Source of the DNA: Panulirus ornatus
Taxonomy: Eukaryota > Arthropoda > Malacostraca > Decapoda > Palinuridae
DNA: 64,000 bases
Direction of reading: 5' to 3'
Assembly (NCBI RefSeq): GCF_036320965.1
Contig: NC_092249.1
Location: forward strand, 11,915,447-11,979,446
The position numbers were made by a program, and so were the translations under genes. Shown piece after piece: positions 10,447-22,243 of this stretch (its first letter is position 1; every line of letters begins with the position of its first letter). The notes beneath the pieces are model-generated. The model was not told the DNA's origin, searched no databases, and saw only the letters and a program-made list of their open reading frames with translations.

Positions 10447-13400
10447 ATCCTGGGGATTGGGGAGAAAGAATGCTTCCCACGTGTTCCCTGCATGTTGTAG
10501 AAGGCGACTAAAGAAGGGCAGGAGCTGGAGGCTGAAACCCCCCTCCCCTTGTATTTAAATTACTAAAAAGGGAAACAGAAGGAGGAGTCAAGCAGGGAGT
10601 GCTTATCCTCCTCGAAAGCTCAGACTGGGGTGTCTAAATGTGTGTGGATGTAACCAAGATGAGATAAAAGGAGAGATAGGTAGTATGTTTGAGGAAAGAA
10701 GCCTGGATGTTCTGGTTCTGAATGAAATGAAGCTCAAAGGTAAAGGGGTGGAGTGGTTTGGGAAAGTCTTGGAAGCAAAGTCAGGGGTTGGTAAGAGGAT
10801 AAGAGCTAAGGAAGGAGTAACAATACTCCTGAAGCAAAAGTTGTGGGAGTATGTGATAGAGTGTAAGAGAGTAAATTCTAGATTGTTGTGGGTAAAACTG
10901 AAAGTGGATGGGGAGAGATGGGCGATTATCAGTGCCTATGCACCTGGTCATGAGAGGCAAGTGTCTTGGGAGCAGCTGAGTGAGTGTATTAGCAGCTTTG
11001 GTACACAAGACCGGGTTATAGTGACGGGTGATTTAAATGTGAAGGTGAGTAATATGTGGCAGTTGAGGGTATAACTGGAGTACATGGGGTGTTCAGTGTT
11101 GTAAATGGAAATGGTGAATAGCTTGTGGATTTGTGTGATGAAAAAAGGCTGGTGGCTGGGAATAACTGGTTTAAAAAGAGAGATATACAAAAGTATATGT
11201 TTGTGAGAAGGAGAGGTTTTCAAAGGGCATTATTGGACTATGCATTAATTGATAGGCATGTAAAAGAGAGACTTTTGGATGTTAATATGCTGAGAGGGGC
11301 AGCTGGAGGAATATCTGATCACCATCTTGTGGAGGTGAAAGTGAAAGTTTGTAGAGGCTTTCAGAAAAGAGAGGATGTTGGGAGAAGAGAATGATGAGTG
11401 TAAGTGAGCTTGGAAAGGAGACATGTGTGAGGAAGTATTTGTAGGGACTGAGTGTAGAATGGCAAAAGGTGAGAGCAAATGATGTGAGGGGAGTGGGTGA
11501 GGAATGGGATGTATTTAGGGAAGCAGTGATGGTTTATGCAAAAGATGCATGTGGCATGAGAAAGGTAGGAGGTGGGCAGATCAGAAAGGGTAGTGAGTGG
11601 TGGGATGTTGAAGTGAAGTTGTTAGTGAAAGAGAAAAGAGAGGTGTTTGGACAATATTTGCAGGGAAGTAGTGCAAATGACTGGGAGATGTACAAAAGAA
11701 AGTGGCAAGAGGTCAAGAGAAAGGTGCAGAGTTGAAAAAGAAGGCAAATGAGAGTTGGGGTGAGAGAGTATCATTAAACCTTAGAGAGAATAAAAGATAT
11801 TTTGGAAGGAGGTAAATAAAGTGTGAAGAACAAATTGGAACATCCGTGAAAGGAGCAAGAGGGGAAGTAATTACAGATAGCGATGGAGTGAGAAGGAGAT
11901 GGTGTGAGTATTTTGGAGGTTTGTTGAATGTCTGATGATAGACTGGCATTTTGGTTGGGGTGGTGTGCAAAGTGAGAGGGTGAGAGAGAATGATTTGGTG
12001 AAGAGTGAAGAGGTAGTGAAAGCTTTGCAGAAGATGAAATCCATTAGGGTGGAAGGTTTGGATGGTACTGCAGTGGAATTTTTTAAAAAAGGGGTTGACT
12101 GTAATGTTGATTGGTTGGTAAGGATGTTCAATGTATGTATGCATAGTGCATAGTGCCACTGTACAAAGGCAAAGGGATAAAGGTGAGTGTTCAAACTACA
12201 GAGGCATAAGTTTCTTGAGTATTCCCGGGAAATTGTATGGGAGGGTTTTGATTGAGAGGGTGAAGGCATGTACAGAGCATCAGATTGAGGAAGAGCAGTG
12301 TGGTTTCAGAAGTGACAGAGCATGTGTGGATCAAGTGTTTGCTTTGAAGAATGTGTGGGAGAAATACTTAGAAAAACATTCATAAAGCATTTATGGATCT
12401 GGAGAAGGCACATGATGAGGTTGACAGAGATGCTTTTTGTGTATGAGTAGGAAGAGAGGAAAGTGATTGTTTTTCCACTGAATGTTGGTCTGTGGCAGGG
12501 GTGTGTGATGTCCCCATGGTTGTTTAATTTGTTTATGATTGCAGTGGGTAAGAAGGTAAATGCGAGAGTTTTGGAGAGAGGTGCAGGCCTACAGTATGTT
12601 GTGGATGAGAGGGACTGGGAAGTGAGTCAGTTGCTGTTTGCCGATGATACAGCTCTAGTGGCTGATTTGTGTGAGAAACTGCAGAGGTTGGTGACTGAGT
12701 TTGGAAAAGTGTGTGAAAGGAGAAAGTTGAGAGTAAATATGAATAAGAGCAAGATTATTAGGTTCAGTAGGGTTGACGGATAAGTTAACTGGGATGAAAG
12801 TCTGAATGGAAAAAAATTGGAGGAAGTGAAGTGTTTTAGATACCTGGGAGTGGACTTAGCAGTGGATGGAACTATGAAAGCAGAAATGGGTAACAGGTTC
12901 CAGGAGCGATGAAGAATGTGTGGAAGGAGAAAACAATATCTTGGAGTTCCAACAATTATATATAGTTGCGAGGCATTGGTCACAGATAGGGTTGCCTAGA
13001 GGAGGGTGGATGTGTTGGAAATAAAATGTCTGAGGACAATATGTGGTGTGAGGGGGTTTGATCAAGAAAGTAATGTAAGGGTTAGAAAGATGTGTGGAAA
13101 TAAAAAGAGTATGGTTGAGAGAGCAGAAGAGAGTGTGTTGAAATGGTTTGGACATAAAGGAGAGAATGAGTGAGGAAAGATTGACAAAGAGGATATATGT
13201 GTAAGAGGTGGAGGAAACAAGGAGAAGCGGAAGGCCAAATTGGAGATAGAAGGATGGAGTGAAAAAGATTTAAGCATTCGGGGCCTGACCATACAGGGGG
13301 TGAGAGGCGTGCAAGGAACAGAGTGAACTGGAATGATGTGGTATACAGGGGTCGATGTGCTGTCAATGGATTAAATAAGGATATGTGAAGCATCTGGGGT

Positions 13401-13755
13401 AAACCATGGAAAGGCCTGTGGGGCCTGGATGTAGATAGTGACCTGTGGATTCGGTGTACTACATATGAAAGCTAGAGATTCAGTGTGAATGAATGAGGCC
13501 TTTTTGTCTGTATTGCTTGTGCTATCTCTCAGAAGCAGGGGATAGCAATGCTGTTTTCCTGTGGGGAGGGGTAGTGAGAAAAATGGATGAAATCAAGCAA
13601 GTATGAATATATACATATATATGTATGTAATGTCTGCATAGGTGTGTGTGTATATATGTATATTTTGATCAGTATATGTATGTATATGTGTGTATGGGCC
13701 ATTACATGTATGTTTCCTGGCACTAACTTGCTGATGCGGGAAAGAGCGATTATCT
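10447..13755 (+). mobile_element. Near full-length old RTE-like type A element, frameshifted
   Basis: This is the most complete element here, about 3.3 kb. The 5'UTR starts at CTGGGGATTGGGGAGAAAG (10447). The endonuclease begins near 10620-10640 with VCGCNQDEIKG and contains GDLNVKV and SDHHLVEVK. A basic linker (about 11400-11930) is followed by the RT, with GFRSDRACVDQ (about 12300), QGCVMSPWLFNLFM (about 12500) and LLFADDTALVAD (about 12630-12665). The C-terminal domain and the long type A 3'UTR with its degenerate hairpin end near 13755. The ORF is cut into about eight pieces. A deletion of roughly 100 codons removes motif A and the segment after it (about 12385-12460). Confidence 0.88.
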
Positions 13756-13769
13756 AAATTAATAATAAT

Positions 13770-13985
13770 AGGGGATGGGGAGAAAGAATACTTCCCACGT
13801 ATTCCCTGCGTGTCGTAGAAGGCGACTAAAAGGTGAGGGAGCAGGGGGGCTGGAAATCCTCCCATCTCGTTTTTTTAATTTTCCAAAAGAGGGAACAGAG
13901 AAGGGGGCCAGGTGAGGATATTCCCTCAGAGGCCCAGTCCTCTCTTCTTAACGCTACCTTGCTAACACAGGAAATGGCGAATAGT
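13770..13985 (+). mobile_element. SINE-like non-autonomous element (RTE 5'UTR head, RTE 3' hairpin tail), copy 1
   Basis: The element starts GGGGATGGGGAGAAAG. It carries GTCGTAGAAGGCGACTAAAAG, a G-rich/C-rich block, a T run, a GAACAGAGAAGGGGG block, and then the RTE-like terminal hairpin block ending GCGAATAG. Four similar copies lie elsewhere in the window. It is fused directly at its 3' end to a 5'-truncated RTE copy at 13986. A (TAATAATA) stretch precedes it, and the same motif follows the fused RTE tail. Confidence 0.75.
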
Positions 13986-14941
13986 TCGCTGATGATACAG
14001 CGCTGGTGGCTGATTCATGTGAGAAACTGCAGAAGCTGGTGACTGAGTTTGGTAAAGTGTGTGGAAGAAGAAAGTTAAGAGTAAATGTGAATAAGAGCAA
14101 GGTTATTAGGTACAGTAGGGTTGAGGGTCAAGTCAATTGGGAGGTGAGTTTGAATGGAGAAAAACTGGAGGAAGTGAAGTGTTTTAGATATCTGGGAGTG
14201 GATCTGGCAGCGGATGGAACCATGGAAGCGGAAGTGGATCATAGGGTGGGGGAGGGGGCGAAAATTCTGGGAGCCTTGAAGAATGTGTGGAAGTCGAGAA
14301 CATTATCTCGGAAAGCAAAAATGGGTATGTTTGAAGGAATAGTGGTACCAACAATGTTGTATGGTTGCGAGGCGTGGGCTATGGATAGAGTTGTGCGCAG
14401 GAGGATGGATGTGCTGGAAATGAGATGTTTGAGGACAATGTGTGGTGTGAGGTGGTTTGATCGAGTGAGTAACGTAAGGGTAAGAGAGATGTGTGGAAAT
14501 AAAAAGAGCGTGGTTGAGAGAGCAGAAGAGGGTGTTTTGAAGTGGTTTGGGCACATGGAGAGGATGAGTGAGGAAAGATTGACCAAGAGGATATATGTGT
14601 CAGAGGTGGAGGGAGCAAGAAGAAGAGGGAGACCAAATTGGAGGTGGAAAGATGGAGTGAAAAAGATTTTGTGTGATCGGGGCCTGAACATGCAGGAGGG
14701 TGAAAGGAGGGCAAGGAATAGAGTGAATTGGAGCGATGTGGTATACCGGGGTTGACGTGCTGTCAGTGGATTGAATCAGGGCATGTGAGGCGTCTGGGGT
14801 AAACCATGGAAAGCTGTGTAGGTATGTATATTTGCGTGTGTGGACGTGTGTATATACATGTGTATGGGGGGGGTTGGGCCATTTCTTTCGTCTGTTTCCT
14901 TGCGCTACCTCGCAAACGCGGGAGACAGCGACAAAGTATAA
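13986..14941 (+). mobile_element. RTE-like type B copy, motif C to 3' tail
   Basis: The copy starts inside RT motif C (FADDTALVADSCEKL) and keeps one open frame to the type B stop TGA at 14753-14755, covering VNVNKSKVIRYSRVEG, the YLGVDLAADG segment, WFGHMERM and GRPNWRWKDG. The short type B 3'UTR and terminal hairpin (about 14890-14935) follow. The tail runs into (TAA)n. It is 5' truncated and joined to the SINE-like element upstream. Confidence 0.88.
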
Positions 14942-14950
14942 AAAAAAAAA

Positions 14951-14997
<47 letters not shown>

Positions 14998-15013
14998 TGA
15001 TAATAATAATGTA
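14942..15013. repeat. Poly(A) and (TAA)n microsatellite
   Basis: The A-rich tail of the preceding RTE copy grades into about 18 AAT units. The next RTE copy starts immediately after it. Confidence 0.95.
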
Positions 15014-16276
15014 TGTAAGTAGGGGAGATGGCCAGAGAGCGTTATTGGATTACGTGTTAATTGACAGACGCGCGAAAGAGAGACTTTTGGATGTTAATGT
15101 GCTGAGAGGTGCAACTGGAGGGATGTCTGATCATTATCTTGTGGAGGCTAAGGTGAAGATTTGTATGGGCTTTCAGAAAAGAAGAGTGAATGTTGGAGTG
15201 AAGAGGGTGGTGAGAGTAAGTGAGCTTGGGAAGGAGACTTGTGTGAGAAAGTATCAGGAGAGACTGAGTACAGAATGGAAAAAGGTGAGAACAATGGAAG
15301 TAAGGGGAGTGGGGGAGGAATGGGATGTATTTAGGGAATCAGTGATGGATTACGCAAAAGATGCTTGTGGCATGAGAAGTGTGGGAGGTGGGTTGATTAG
15401 AAAGGGTAGTGAGTGGTGGGATGAAGAAGTAAGATTATTAGTGAAAGAGAAGAGAGAGGCATTGGACGATTTTTGCAAGGAAAAAATGCAATTGAGTGGG
15501 AGATGTATAAAAGAAAGAGACAGGAGGTCAAGAGAAAGGTGCAAGAGGTGAAAAAGAGGGCAAATGAGAGTTGGGGTGAGAGAGTATCATTAAATTTTAG
15601 GGAGAATAAAAAGATGTTCTGGAAGGATGTAAATAAAGTGCGTAAGACAAGGGAGCAAATGGGAACTTCAGTGAAGGGCGCTAATGGGGAGGTGATAACA
15701 AGTAGTGGTGATGTGAGAAGGAGATGGAGTGAGTATTTTGAAGGTTTGTTCAATGTGTTTGCTGATAGAGTGGCAGATATAGGGTGTTTTGGACGAGGTG
15801 GTGTACAAAGTGAGAGGGTTAGGGAAAATGATTTGGTAAACAGAGAAGAGGCAATAAAAGCTTTGTGGAAGATGAAAGCCGGCAAGGCAGCAGGTTTGGA
15901 TGGTATTGCAGTGGAATCTATTAAAAAAGGGGGTGACTGTATTGTTGACTGGTTGGTAAGGTTATTTAATGTATGTATGACTCATGGTGAGGTGCCTGAG
16001 GATTGGCGGAATGCGTGCATAGTGCCATTGTACAAAGGCAAAGGGGATAAGAGTGAGTGCTCAAATTACAGAGGTATAAGTTTGTTGAGTATTCCTGGTA
16101 AATTATATGGGAGGGTATTGATTGAGAGGGTGAAGGCATGCACAGAGCATCAGATTTGGGAAGAGCAGTGTGGTTTCAGAAGTGGTAGAGGATGTGTGGA
16201 TCAGGAGTTTGCTTTGAAGAATGTATGTGAGAAATACTTAGAAAAGCAAATGGATTTGTATGTAGCATTTATGGAT
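15013..16276 (+). mobile_element. RTE-like copy, endonuclease C-terminus to RT motif A
   Basis: The copy starts at the YVSRxDGQRALLDYVLIDRR segment, a recurrent breakpoint, and includes SDHYLVEAK, the basic linker and the RT up to VAFMDL. It then stops abruptly at 16276 in non-RTE sequence, with no 3' end of its own. One frameshift near 15470 (a lost base in the FLQGKN segment) splits the frame into two. Confidence 0.85.
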
Positions 16277-16559
16277 CTTTTTTAAAGGGGAAGTAAATGT
16301 TTATAGTTGTGTTACTGGAGTGATAGTTTTCATACATGGTGCTTTGACAAGAAAATAGTGAAATTGGAAAAAATGTAGCTTAGACATTGACGCTTATACA
16401 TACAGTGGTTAAACTGATGAAAACTACTATTGACGTTTGTGTAAATAAATTATACATTTCCCTTTTCCTTAGCCAGAGGTTGAACCATTATGTGACATTC
16501 ATTTTTTCATTTCATTTCAAGCTAGAAGTCTGTTTTCTAAATTATTTCTTACATTTTTC
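16277..16559. other. Unassigned AT-rich sequence between two RTE fragments
   Basis: No coding, RNA or repeat signal is recognised. It separates two RTE fragments that overlap in element coordinates, so it is either target DNA or part of another unrecognised insertion. Confidence 0.5.
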
Positions 16560-16646
16560 ATATGTATACATATGTATATGTGTGTGTGTGTGTATGTGTG
16601 CGTATGTATGTGTATGTATATACATGTGTATATATATATATATATG
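16560..16646. repeat. (TATG/TGTG)n and (TA)n microsatellite
   Basis: Alternating TATG, TGTG and TATA units run directly into the start of an RTE copy at GGTAAATTATATGGG. Confidence 0.9.
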
Positions 16647-18095
16647 GTAAATTATATGGGAGGGTATTGATTGAGAGGGTGAAGGCATGTACAGAGCATC
16701 AGATTGGGGAAGAGCAGTGTGGTTTCAGAAGTGGTAGAGGATGTGTGGATCAGGTGTTTGCTTTGAAGAATGTGTGTGAGAAATACTTAGAAAAGCAAAT
16801 GGATTTGTATGTAGCATTTATGGATCTGGAGAAGGCATATGATAGAGTTGATAGAGATGCTCTGTGGAAGGTATTAAGAATATATGGTGTGGGAGGCAAG
16901 TTGTTAGAAGCAGTGAAAAGTTTTTATCGAGGATGTAAGGCATGTGTACGTGTAGGAAGAGAGGAAAGTGATTGGTTCTCAGTGAATGTAGTTTTGTGGC
17001 AGGGGTGTGTGATGTCTCCATGGTTGTTTAATTTGTTTATGGATGGGGTTGTTAGGGAGGTGAATGCAAGAGTTTTAGAAAGAGGGCAAGTATGAAGTCT
17101 GTTGGGGATGAGAGAGCTTGGGAAGTGAGTCAGTTGTTGTTCGCTGATGATACAGCGCTGGTGGCTGATTCATGTGAGAAACTGCAGAAGCTGGTGACTG
17201 AGTTTCGTAAATTGTGTGAAAGAAGAAAGTTAAGAGTAAATTTGAATAAGAGCAAGGTTATTAGGTACAGTAGGGTTGAGGGTCAAGTCAATTGGGAGGT
17301 AAGTTTGAATGGAGAAAAACTGGAGGAAGTAAAGTGTTTTAGATATCTGGGAGTGGATCTGGCAGCGGATGGAACCATGGAAGCGGAAGTGGATCATAGG
17401 GTGGGGGAGGGGGCGAACATTCTGGGAGCCTTGAAGAATGTGTGAAAGTCGAGAACATTATCTCGGAAGCCAAAAATGGGTATGTTTGAAGGAATAGTGG
17501 TTCCAACAATGTTGTATGGTTGCGAGGCGTGGGCTATGGATAGAGTTGTGCGCACGAGGATGGATGTGCTGGAAATGAGATGTTTGAGGACAATGTGTGG
17601 TGTGAGGTGGTTTGATCGAGTAAGTAACGTAAGGGTAAGAGAGATGTGTGGAAATAAAAAGAGCGTGGTTGAGAGAGCAGAAGAGGGTGTTTTGAAATGG
17701 TTTGGGCACATGGAGAGAATGAGTGAGGAAAGATTGATCAAGAGGATATATGTGTCGGAGGTGGAGGGAACGAGGAGAAGTGGGAGACCAAATTGGAGGT
17801 GGAAAGATGGAGTGAAAAAGATTTTGTGTGATCAGGGCCTGAACATGCAGGAGGGTGAAAGGAGGGCAACGAATAGAGTGAATTGGATCGATGTGGTATA
17901 CCGGGGTTGATGTGCTGTCAGTGGATTGAATCAGGGCATGTGAAGCGTTTGGGGTAAATCATGGAAAGCTGTGTAGGTATGTATATTTCCGTGTGTGGAC
18001 GTATGTATATACATGTGTATGGGGGTGGGTTGGGCCATTTCTTTTGTCTGTTTCCTTGCGCTACCTCGCAAACGCGGGAGACAGCGGCAAAAAAC
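16647..18095 (+). mobile_element. RTE-like type B copy, RT to 3' tail
   Basis: The copy starts at KLYGRVLIERVK and includes motif A, motif B (with VLWQGC in place of LRQGC), an intact FADD and the complete C-terminal domain. The type B stop is near 17908, followed by the short 3'UTR and hairpin (about 18050-18090). Defects are a 1-bp loss near 17083 and a Trp-to-TGA change near 17443. Confidence 0.88.
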
Positions 18096-18124
18096 AAAAA
18101 CAAAAACAAAAAATATATATTATC

Positions 18125-18698
18125 CCTGGGCCTGGAGTGAAAGAATACTTACCACACATTCCTCGCGTGTCGTAGAAGGCGACTAGAGGGGACGGGAGCG
18201 GGGGGCCAGAAATCCTCCCCTCCTTGTATTTTTTTAACTTTCTAAAATGGGAAACAGAAGAAGGAGTCACACGGGGAGTGCTCATCCTTCTCGAAGGCTC
18301 AGACTGGGGTGTCTAAATGTGTGTGGATGTAACCAAGATGTGAAAAAAGGAGAGATAGGTAGTATGTTTGAGGAAAGGAACCTGGATGTTTTGGCTCTGG
18401 CTCTGAGTGAAACGAAGCTCAAGGGTAAAGGGGAAGAGTGGTTTGGGAATGTCTTGGGAGTAAAGTCAGGGGTTAGTGAGAGGACAAGAGCAAGGGAAGG
18501 AGTAGCAGTACTCCTGAAACAGGAGTTGTGGGAGTATGTGATAGAATGTAAGAAAGTAAATTCTCGATTAATATGGGTAAAACTGAAAGTTGATGGAGAG
18601 AGATGGGTGATTATTGGTGCATATGCACCTGGGCATGAGAAGAAAGATCATGAGACGCAAGTGTTTTGGGAGCAGCTGAATGAGTGTGTTAGTGGTTT
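18125..18698 (+). mobile_element. RTE-like element, complete 5' end and start of endonuclease, runs into gap
   Basis: The 5'UTR begins at TATCCCTGGGC and shows the block GTCGTAGAAGGCGACTAGAGG. An ATG at 18247 opens the family ORF (MGNRRRSHTGSAHP, then LGCLNVCGCNQD) and stays open to the 100-N gap, covering SETKLKG and the WVIIGAYAPGHE segment. Compared with 4296-5812 it has a 6-nt (two-codon) duplication, ALALSE against ALSE. This is the best view of the 5' end and likely start codon of the young family. The rest may lie in the gap. Confidence 0.88.
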
Positions 18699-18798
18699 NN
18701 NNNNNNNNNNNNNNNNNNNNNNNNNNNNNNNNNNNNNNNNNNNNNNNNNNNNNNNNNNNNNNNNNNNNNNNNNNNNNNNNNNNNNNNNNNNNNNNNNN
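18699..18798. other. Assembly gap (100 N)
   Basis: Exactly 100 N, a conventional placeholder rather than a measured size. It interrupts an RTE endonuclease ORF, and the right flank is not RTE. Confidence 0.99.
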
Positions 18799-19099
18799 AC
18801 CAAGATATGTCTGCAAATAAGGGAAGACCCTTAAGGGTTATAGTGTGAAGAGGTTTGACATGAACTTGCAACTTATGGGCTGAATAAGTTATCAATATGT
18901 TCTTACCGCTATTGTCTAACATGTGAGTATATTTATAGATAATTGATCATGATGGCCACCTAGGCTTCAACGAGTAATGATGATAGCCCGTATTTTCCTG
19001 CGAAAATGCCAGAATATAACAAGTTATGAGTGAAAAACGTAGAATTGATCAAGTTATTAGTAAATGTCTTTTTGTGAGGTAAGTTAGGCTTGACTCCCC
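18799..19099. other. Unassigned sequence right of the gap
   Basis: I find no open frame of note and no similarity to the RTE, SINE-like or other repeats in this window. It may be original intron. Confidence 0.5.
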
Positions 19100-19206
19100 T
19101 ATCCCTGGGGATAGGGGAGAAAGAATACTTCCCACGTATTCCCTGCGTGTCGTAGAAGGCGACTAAAAGGGGAGGGAGCGGGGGGCTGGAAATCCTCCCC
19201 TCTCAT

Positions 19207-19240
<34 letters not shown>

Positions 19241-19350
19241 CCAAAAGAAGGAACAGAGAAGGGGGCCAGGTGAGGATATTCCCTCAAAGGCCCAGTTCTC
19301 TGTTCTTAACGCTACCTCGCTAACGCGGGAAATGGCGAATAGTTTGAAAG
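19100..19350 (+). mobile_element. SINE-like non-autonomous element, copy 2
   Basis: A complete copy starts TATCCCTGGGGATAGGGGAG, with the GTCGTAGAAGGCGACTAAAAG block, an internal T run of about 30, the GAACAGAGAAGGGGG block and the 3' hairpin block TTAACGCTACCTCGCTAACG ending GCGAATAG plus an A-rich tail. An inverted partner (19411-19622) lies across an (AT)n tract. Confidence 0.8.
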
Positions 19351-19359
19351 AAAAAAAAG

Positions 19360-19362
<3 letters not shown>

Positions 19363-19410
<48 letters not shown>
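19363..19410. repeat. (AT)n tract between inverted SINE-like copies
   Basis: About 20 AT units followed by T's. It lies between the A-rich tails of two SINE-like copies arranged tail to tail. Confidence 0.95.
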
Positions 19411-19412
<2 letters not shown>

Positions 19413-19620
19413 TTCATACTATTCGCCACTTCCTGCGTTAGCAAGGTAGCATTAAGAACAGAGGACTAAGCCCTTGAGGGAACAGCCTCACTTGGCCCCC
19501 TTCTCCGTTCCTTCTTTTGGAAAATCAAAAACGAGAGGGGAGGATTTGCAGCCCCCCACTCCCTTCCGTTATAGTCACCTTCTACGAGACGCAGGAAATA
19601 TGTGGGATGTATTCTTTCTC

Positions 19621-19622
<2 letters not shown>
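19411..19622 (-). mobile_element. SINE-like non-autonomous element, copy 3, inverted
   Basis: On the minus strand it reads head (TCTCGTAGAAGGTGACTAT), middle block and 3' hairpin block ending GCGAATAGTATG. It is shorter and more diverged than copy 2, and its internal T run is reduced to a few bases. Confidence 0.75.

Positions 19623-19705
<83 letters not shown>
19623..19705. repeat. (AT)n tract of about 40 units
   Basis: It lies at the 3' tail of the minus-strand RTE copy that follows. Confidence 0.95.
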
Positions 19706-21037
19706 TTTTTTTTCTTTTTTTTTACTTTGTCGCTGTCTCCCGCGTTTGCGAGGTAGCGCAAGGAAACAGACGAAAGAAATGGCCCAACCCCCCCCATACA
19801 CATGTATATACATACGTCCACACACGCAAATATACATACCTACACAGCTTTCCATGGTTTACCCCAGACGCTTCACATGCCTTGATTCAATCCACTGACA
19901 GCACGTCAACCCCGGTATACCACATCGCTCCAATTCACTCTATTCCTTGCCCTCCTTTCACCCTCCTGCATGTTCAGGCCCCGATCACACAAAATCTTTT
20001 TCACTCCATCTTTCCACCTTCAATTTGGTCTCCCTCTTCTCCTCGTTCCCTCCACCTCCGACACATATATCCTCTTGGTCAATCTTTCTTCACTCATTCT
20101 CTCCTTGTGCCCAAACCACTTCAAAACACCCTCTTCTGCTCTCTCAACCACGCTCTTTTTATTTCCACACATCTCTCTTACCCTTACGTTACTCACTCGA
20201 TCAAACCACCTCACACCACACATTGTCCTCAAACATCTCATTTCCAGCACATCCATCCTCCTGCGCACAACTCTATCCATAGCCCACGCCTCGCAACCAT
20301 ACAACATTGTTGGAACTACTATTTCTTCAAACTTACCCATTTTTGCTTTCCGAGATAATGTTCTCGACTTCCACACATTCTTCAAGGCCCCCAAAATTTT
20401 CGCCCCCTCACCCACCCTATGATCCACTTCCGCTTCCATGGTTCCATCCGCTGCCAGATCCACTCCCAGATATCTAAAACACTTCACTTCCTCCAGTTTT
20501 TCTCCATTCAAACTCACCTCCCAATTGACTTGACCCTCAACCCTACTGTACCTAATAACCTTGCTCTTATTCACATTTACTCTTAACTTTCTTCTTCCAC
20601 ACACTTTACCAAACTCAGTCACCAGCTTCTGCAGTTTCTCACATGAATCAGCCACCAGTGCTGTATCATCAGCGAACAACAACTGACTCACTTCCCAAGC
20701 TCTCTCATCCCCAACAGACTTCAAACTTGCCCCTCTTTCCAAAACTCTTGCATTTACCTCCCTAACAACCCCATCCATAAACAAATTAAACAACCATGGA
20801 GACATCACACACCCCTGCCGCAAACCGACATTCACTGAGAACCAATCACTTTCCTCTCTTCCTACACGTACACATGCCTTACATCCTCGATAAAAACTTT
20901 TCACTGCTTCTAACAACTTTCCTCCCACACCATATATTCTTAATACCTTCCACAGAGCATCTCTATCAACTCTGTCATATGCCTTCTCCAGATCCATAAA
21001 TGCTACATACGAATCCATTTGCTTTTCTAAGTATTCC
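19706..21037 (-). mobile_element. RTE-like type B copy, RT motif A to 3' tail
   Basis: On the minus strand the frame runs from MDSYVAFMDLEKAYDRV (near 21018) through LRQGCVMSPWLF, FADDTALVAD and YLGVDLAADG to RRGRPN. A Trp-to-TGA change near 20020 then truncates it. The short type B 3'UTR and hairpin (about 19730-19775) end against (AT)n. It is 5' truncated at 21037, where a plus-strand 5'UTR scrap is attached. Confidence 0.88.
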
Positions 21038-21126
21038 TCGTGTGTCGTAGAAAGCGACTAGAGGGGATGGGAGCGGGGGGCCAGAAATCCTCCCATCTTG
21101 TATTAACTTTCTAAAATGGGAAACAG
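21038..21126 (+). mobile_element. RTE/SINE 5'UTR scrap
   Basis: About 90 bp contain GTGTCGTAGAAAGCGACTAGAGG and AACTTTCTAAAATGGGAAACAG. This matches the RTE 5'UTR just before the ORF start but lacks a T run. It is wedged between two minus-strand RTE copies. Confidence 0.7.
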
Positions 21127-21129
21127 CAA

Positions 21130-21133
21130 TATA

Positions 21134-21171
<38 letters not shown>

Positions 21172-22240
21172 CTTTGTCGCTGTCTCCCGCGTTTGCGAGG
21201 TAGCGCAAGGAAAACAGACGAAAGAAATGGCCCAACCCCCCCCATACACATGTACATACACACGTCCACACACGCAAATATACATACCTACACAGCTTTC
21301 CATGGTTTACCCCAGACGCTTCACATGCCTTGATTCAATCCACTGACAGCACGTCAACCCCTGTATACCACATCGCTCCAATTCACTCTATTCCTTGCCC
21401 TCCTTTCACCCTCCTGCATGTTCAGGCCCCGATCACACAAAATCCTTTTCACTCCATCTTTCCACCTCCAATTTGGTCTCCCTCTTCTCCTCGTTCCCTC
21501 CACCTCCGACACATATATCCTCTTGGTCAATCTTTCCTCACTCATTCTCTCCATGTGCCCAAACCATTTCAAAACACCCTCTTCTGCTCTCTCAACCACG
21601 CTCTTTTTATTTCCACACATCTCTCTTACCCTTACGTTACTTACTCGATCAAACCACCTCACACCACACATTGTCCTCAAACATCTCATTTCCAGCACAT
21701 CCATCCTCCTGCGAACAACTCTATCCATAGCCCACGCCTCGCAACCATACAACATTGTTGGAACTACTATTCCTTCAAACATACCCATTTTTGCTTTCCG
21801 GGATAATGTTCTCGACTTCCACACATTTTTCAAGGCTCCCAAAATTTTCGCCCCCTCCCCCACCCTATGATCCACTTCCGCTTCCATGGTTCCATCCGCT
21901 GCCAGATCCACTCCCAGATATCTAAAACACTTCACTTCCTCCAGTTTTTCTCCATTCAAACTCACCTCCCAGTTGACTTGACCCTCAACCCTACTGTACC
22001 TAATAACCTTGCTCTTATTCACATTTACTCTTAACTTTCTTCTTTCACACACTTTACGAAACTCAGTCACCAGCTTCTGCAGTTTCTCACATGAATCAGC
22101 CACCAGCGCTGTATCATCAGCGAACAACAACTGACTCACTTCCCAAGCTCTCTCATCCACAACAGACTGCATACTTGCCCCTTTTCCAAAACTCTTGCAT
22201 TCACCTCCCTAACAACCCCATCCATAAACAAATTAAACAA

Positions 22241-22243
<3 letters not shown>
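21130..22243 (-). mobile_element. RTE-like type B copy, RT motif B to 3' tail
   Basis: The minus-strand copy is truncated inside WLFNLFMDG at an (AT)n tract. A 1-bp loss near 22180 breaks the frame. The remaining 272 codons from 22172 include an intact FADD and the full C-terminal domain to the type B stop at 21354. The 3'UTR, hairpin and poly(T) lie at about 21139-21215. Confidence 0.88.

Noticed and set aside
14239..14691. Long minus-strand open frames of 83-218 codons opposite the RTE C-terminal domain, found repeatedly in the same relative place
   Set aside because: They are antisense shadows of the conserved RTE ORF. They recur only because the sense strand is conserved, and their composition (Ser/Pro/His/Thr-rich) has no domain.
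19474..20358. Frames with long Tyr-Ile repeats, here and near 22091-22330 and 23934-24164
   Set aside because: They are translations of (AT)n microsatellites joined by chance to neighbouring RTE sequence.
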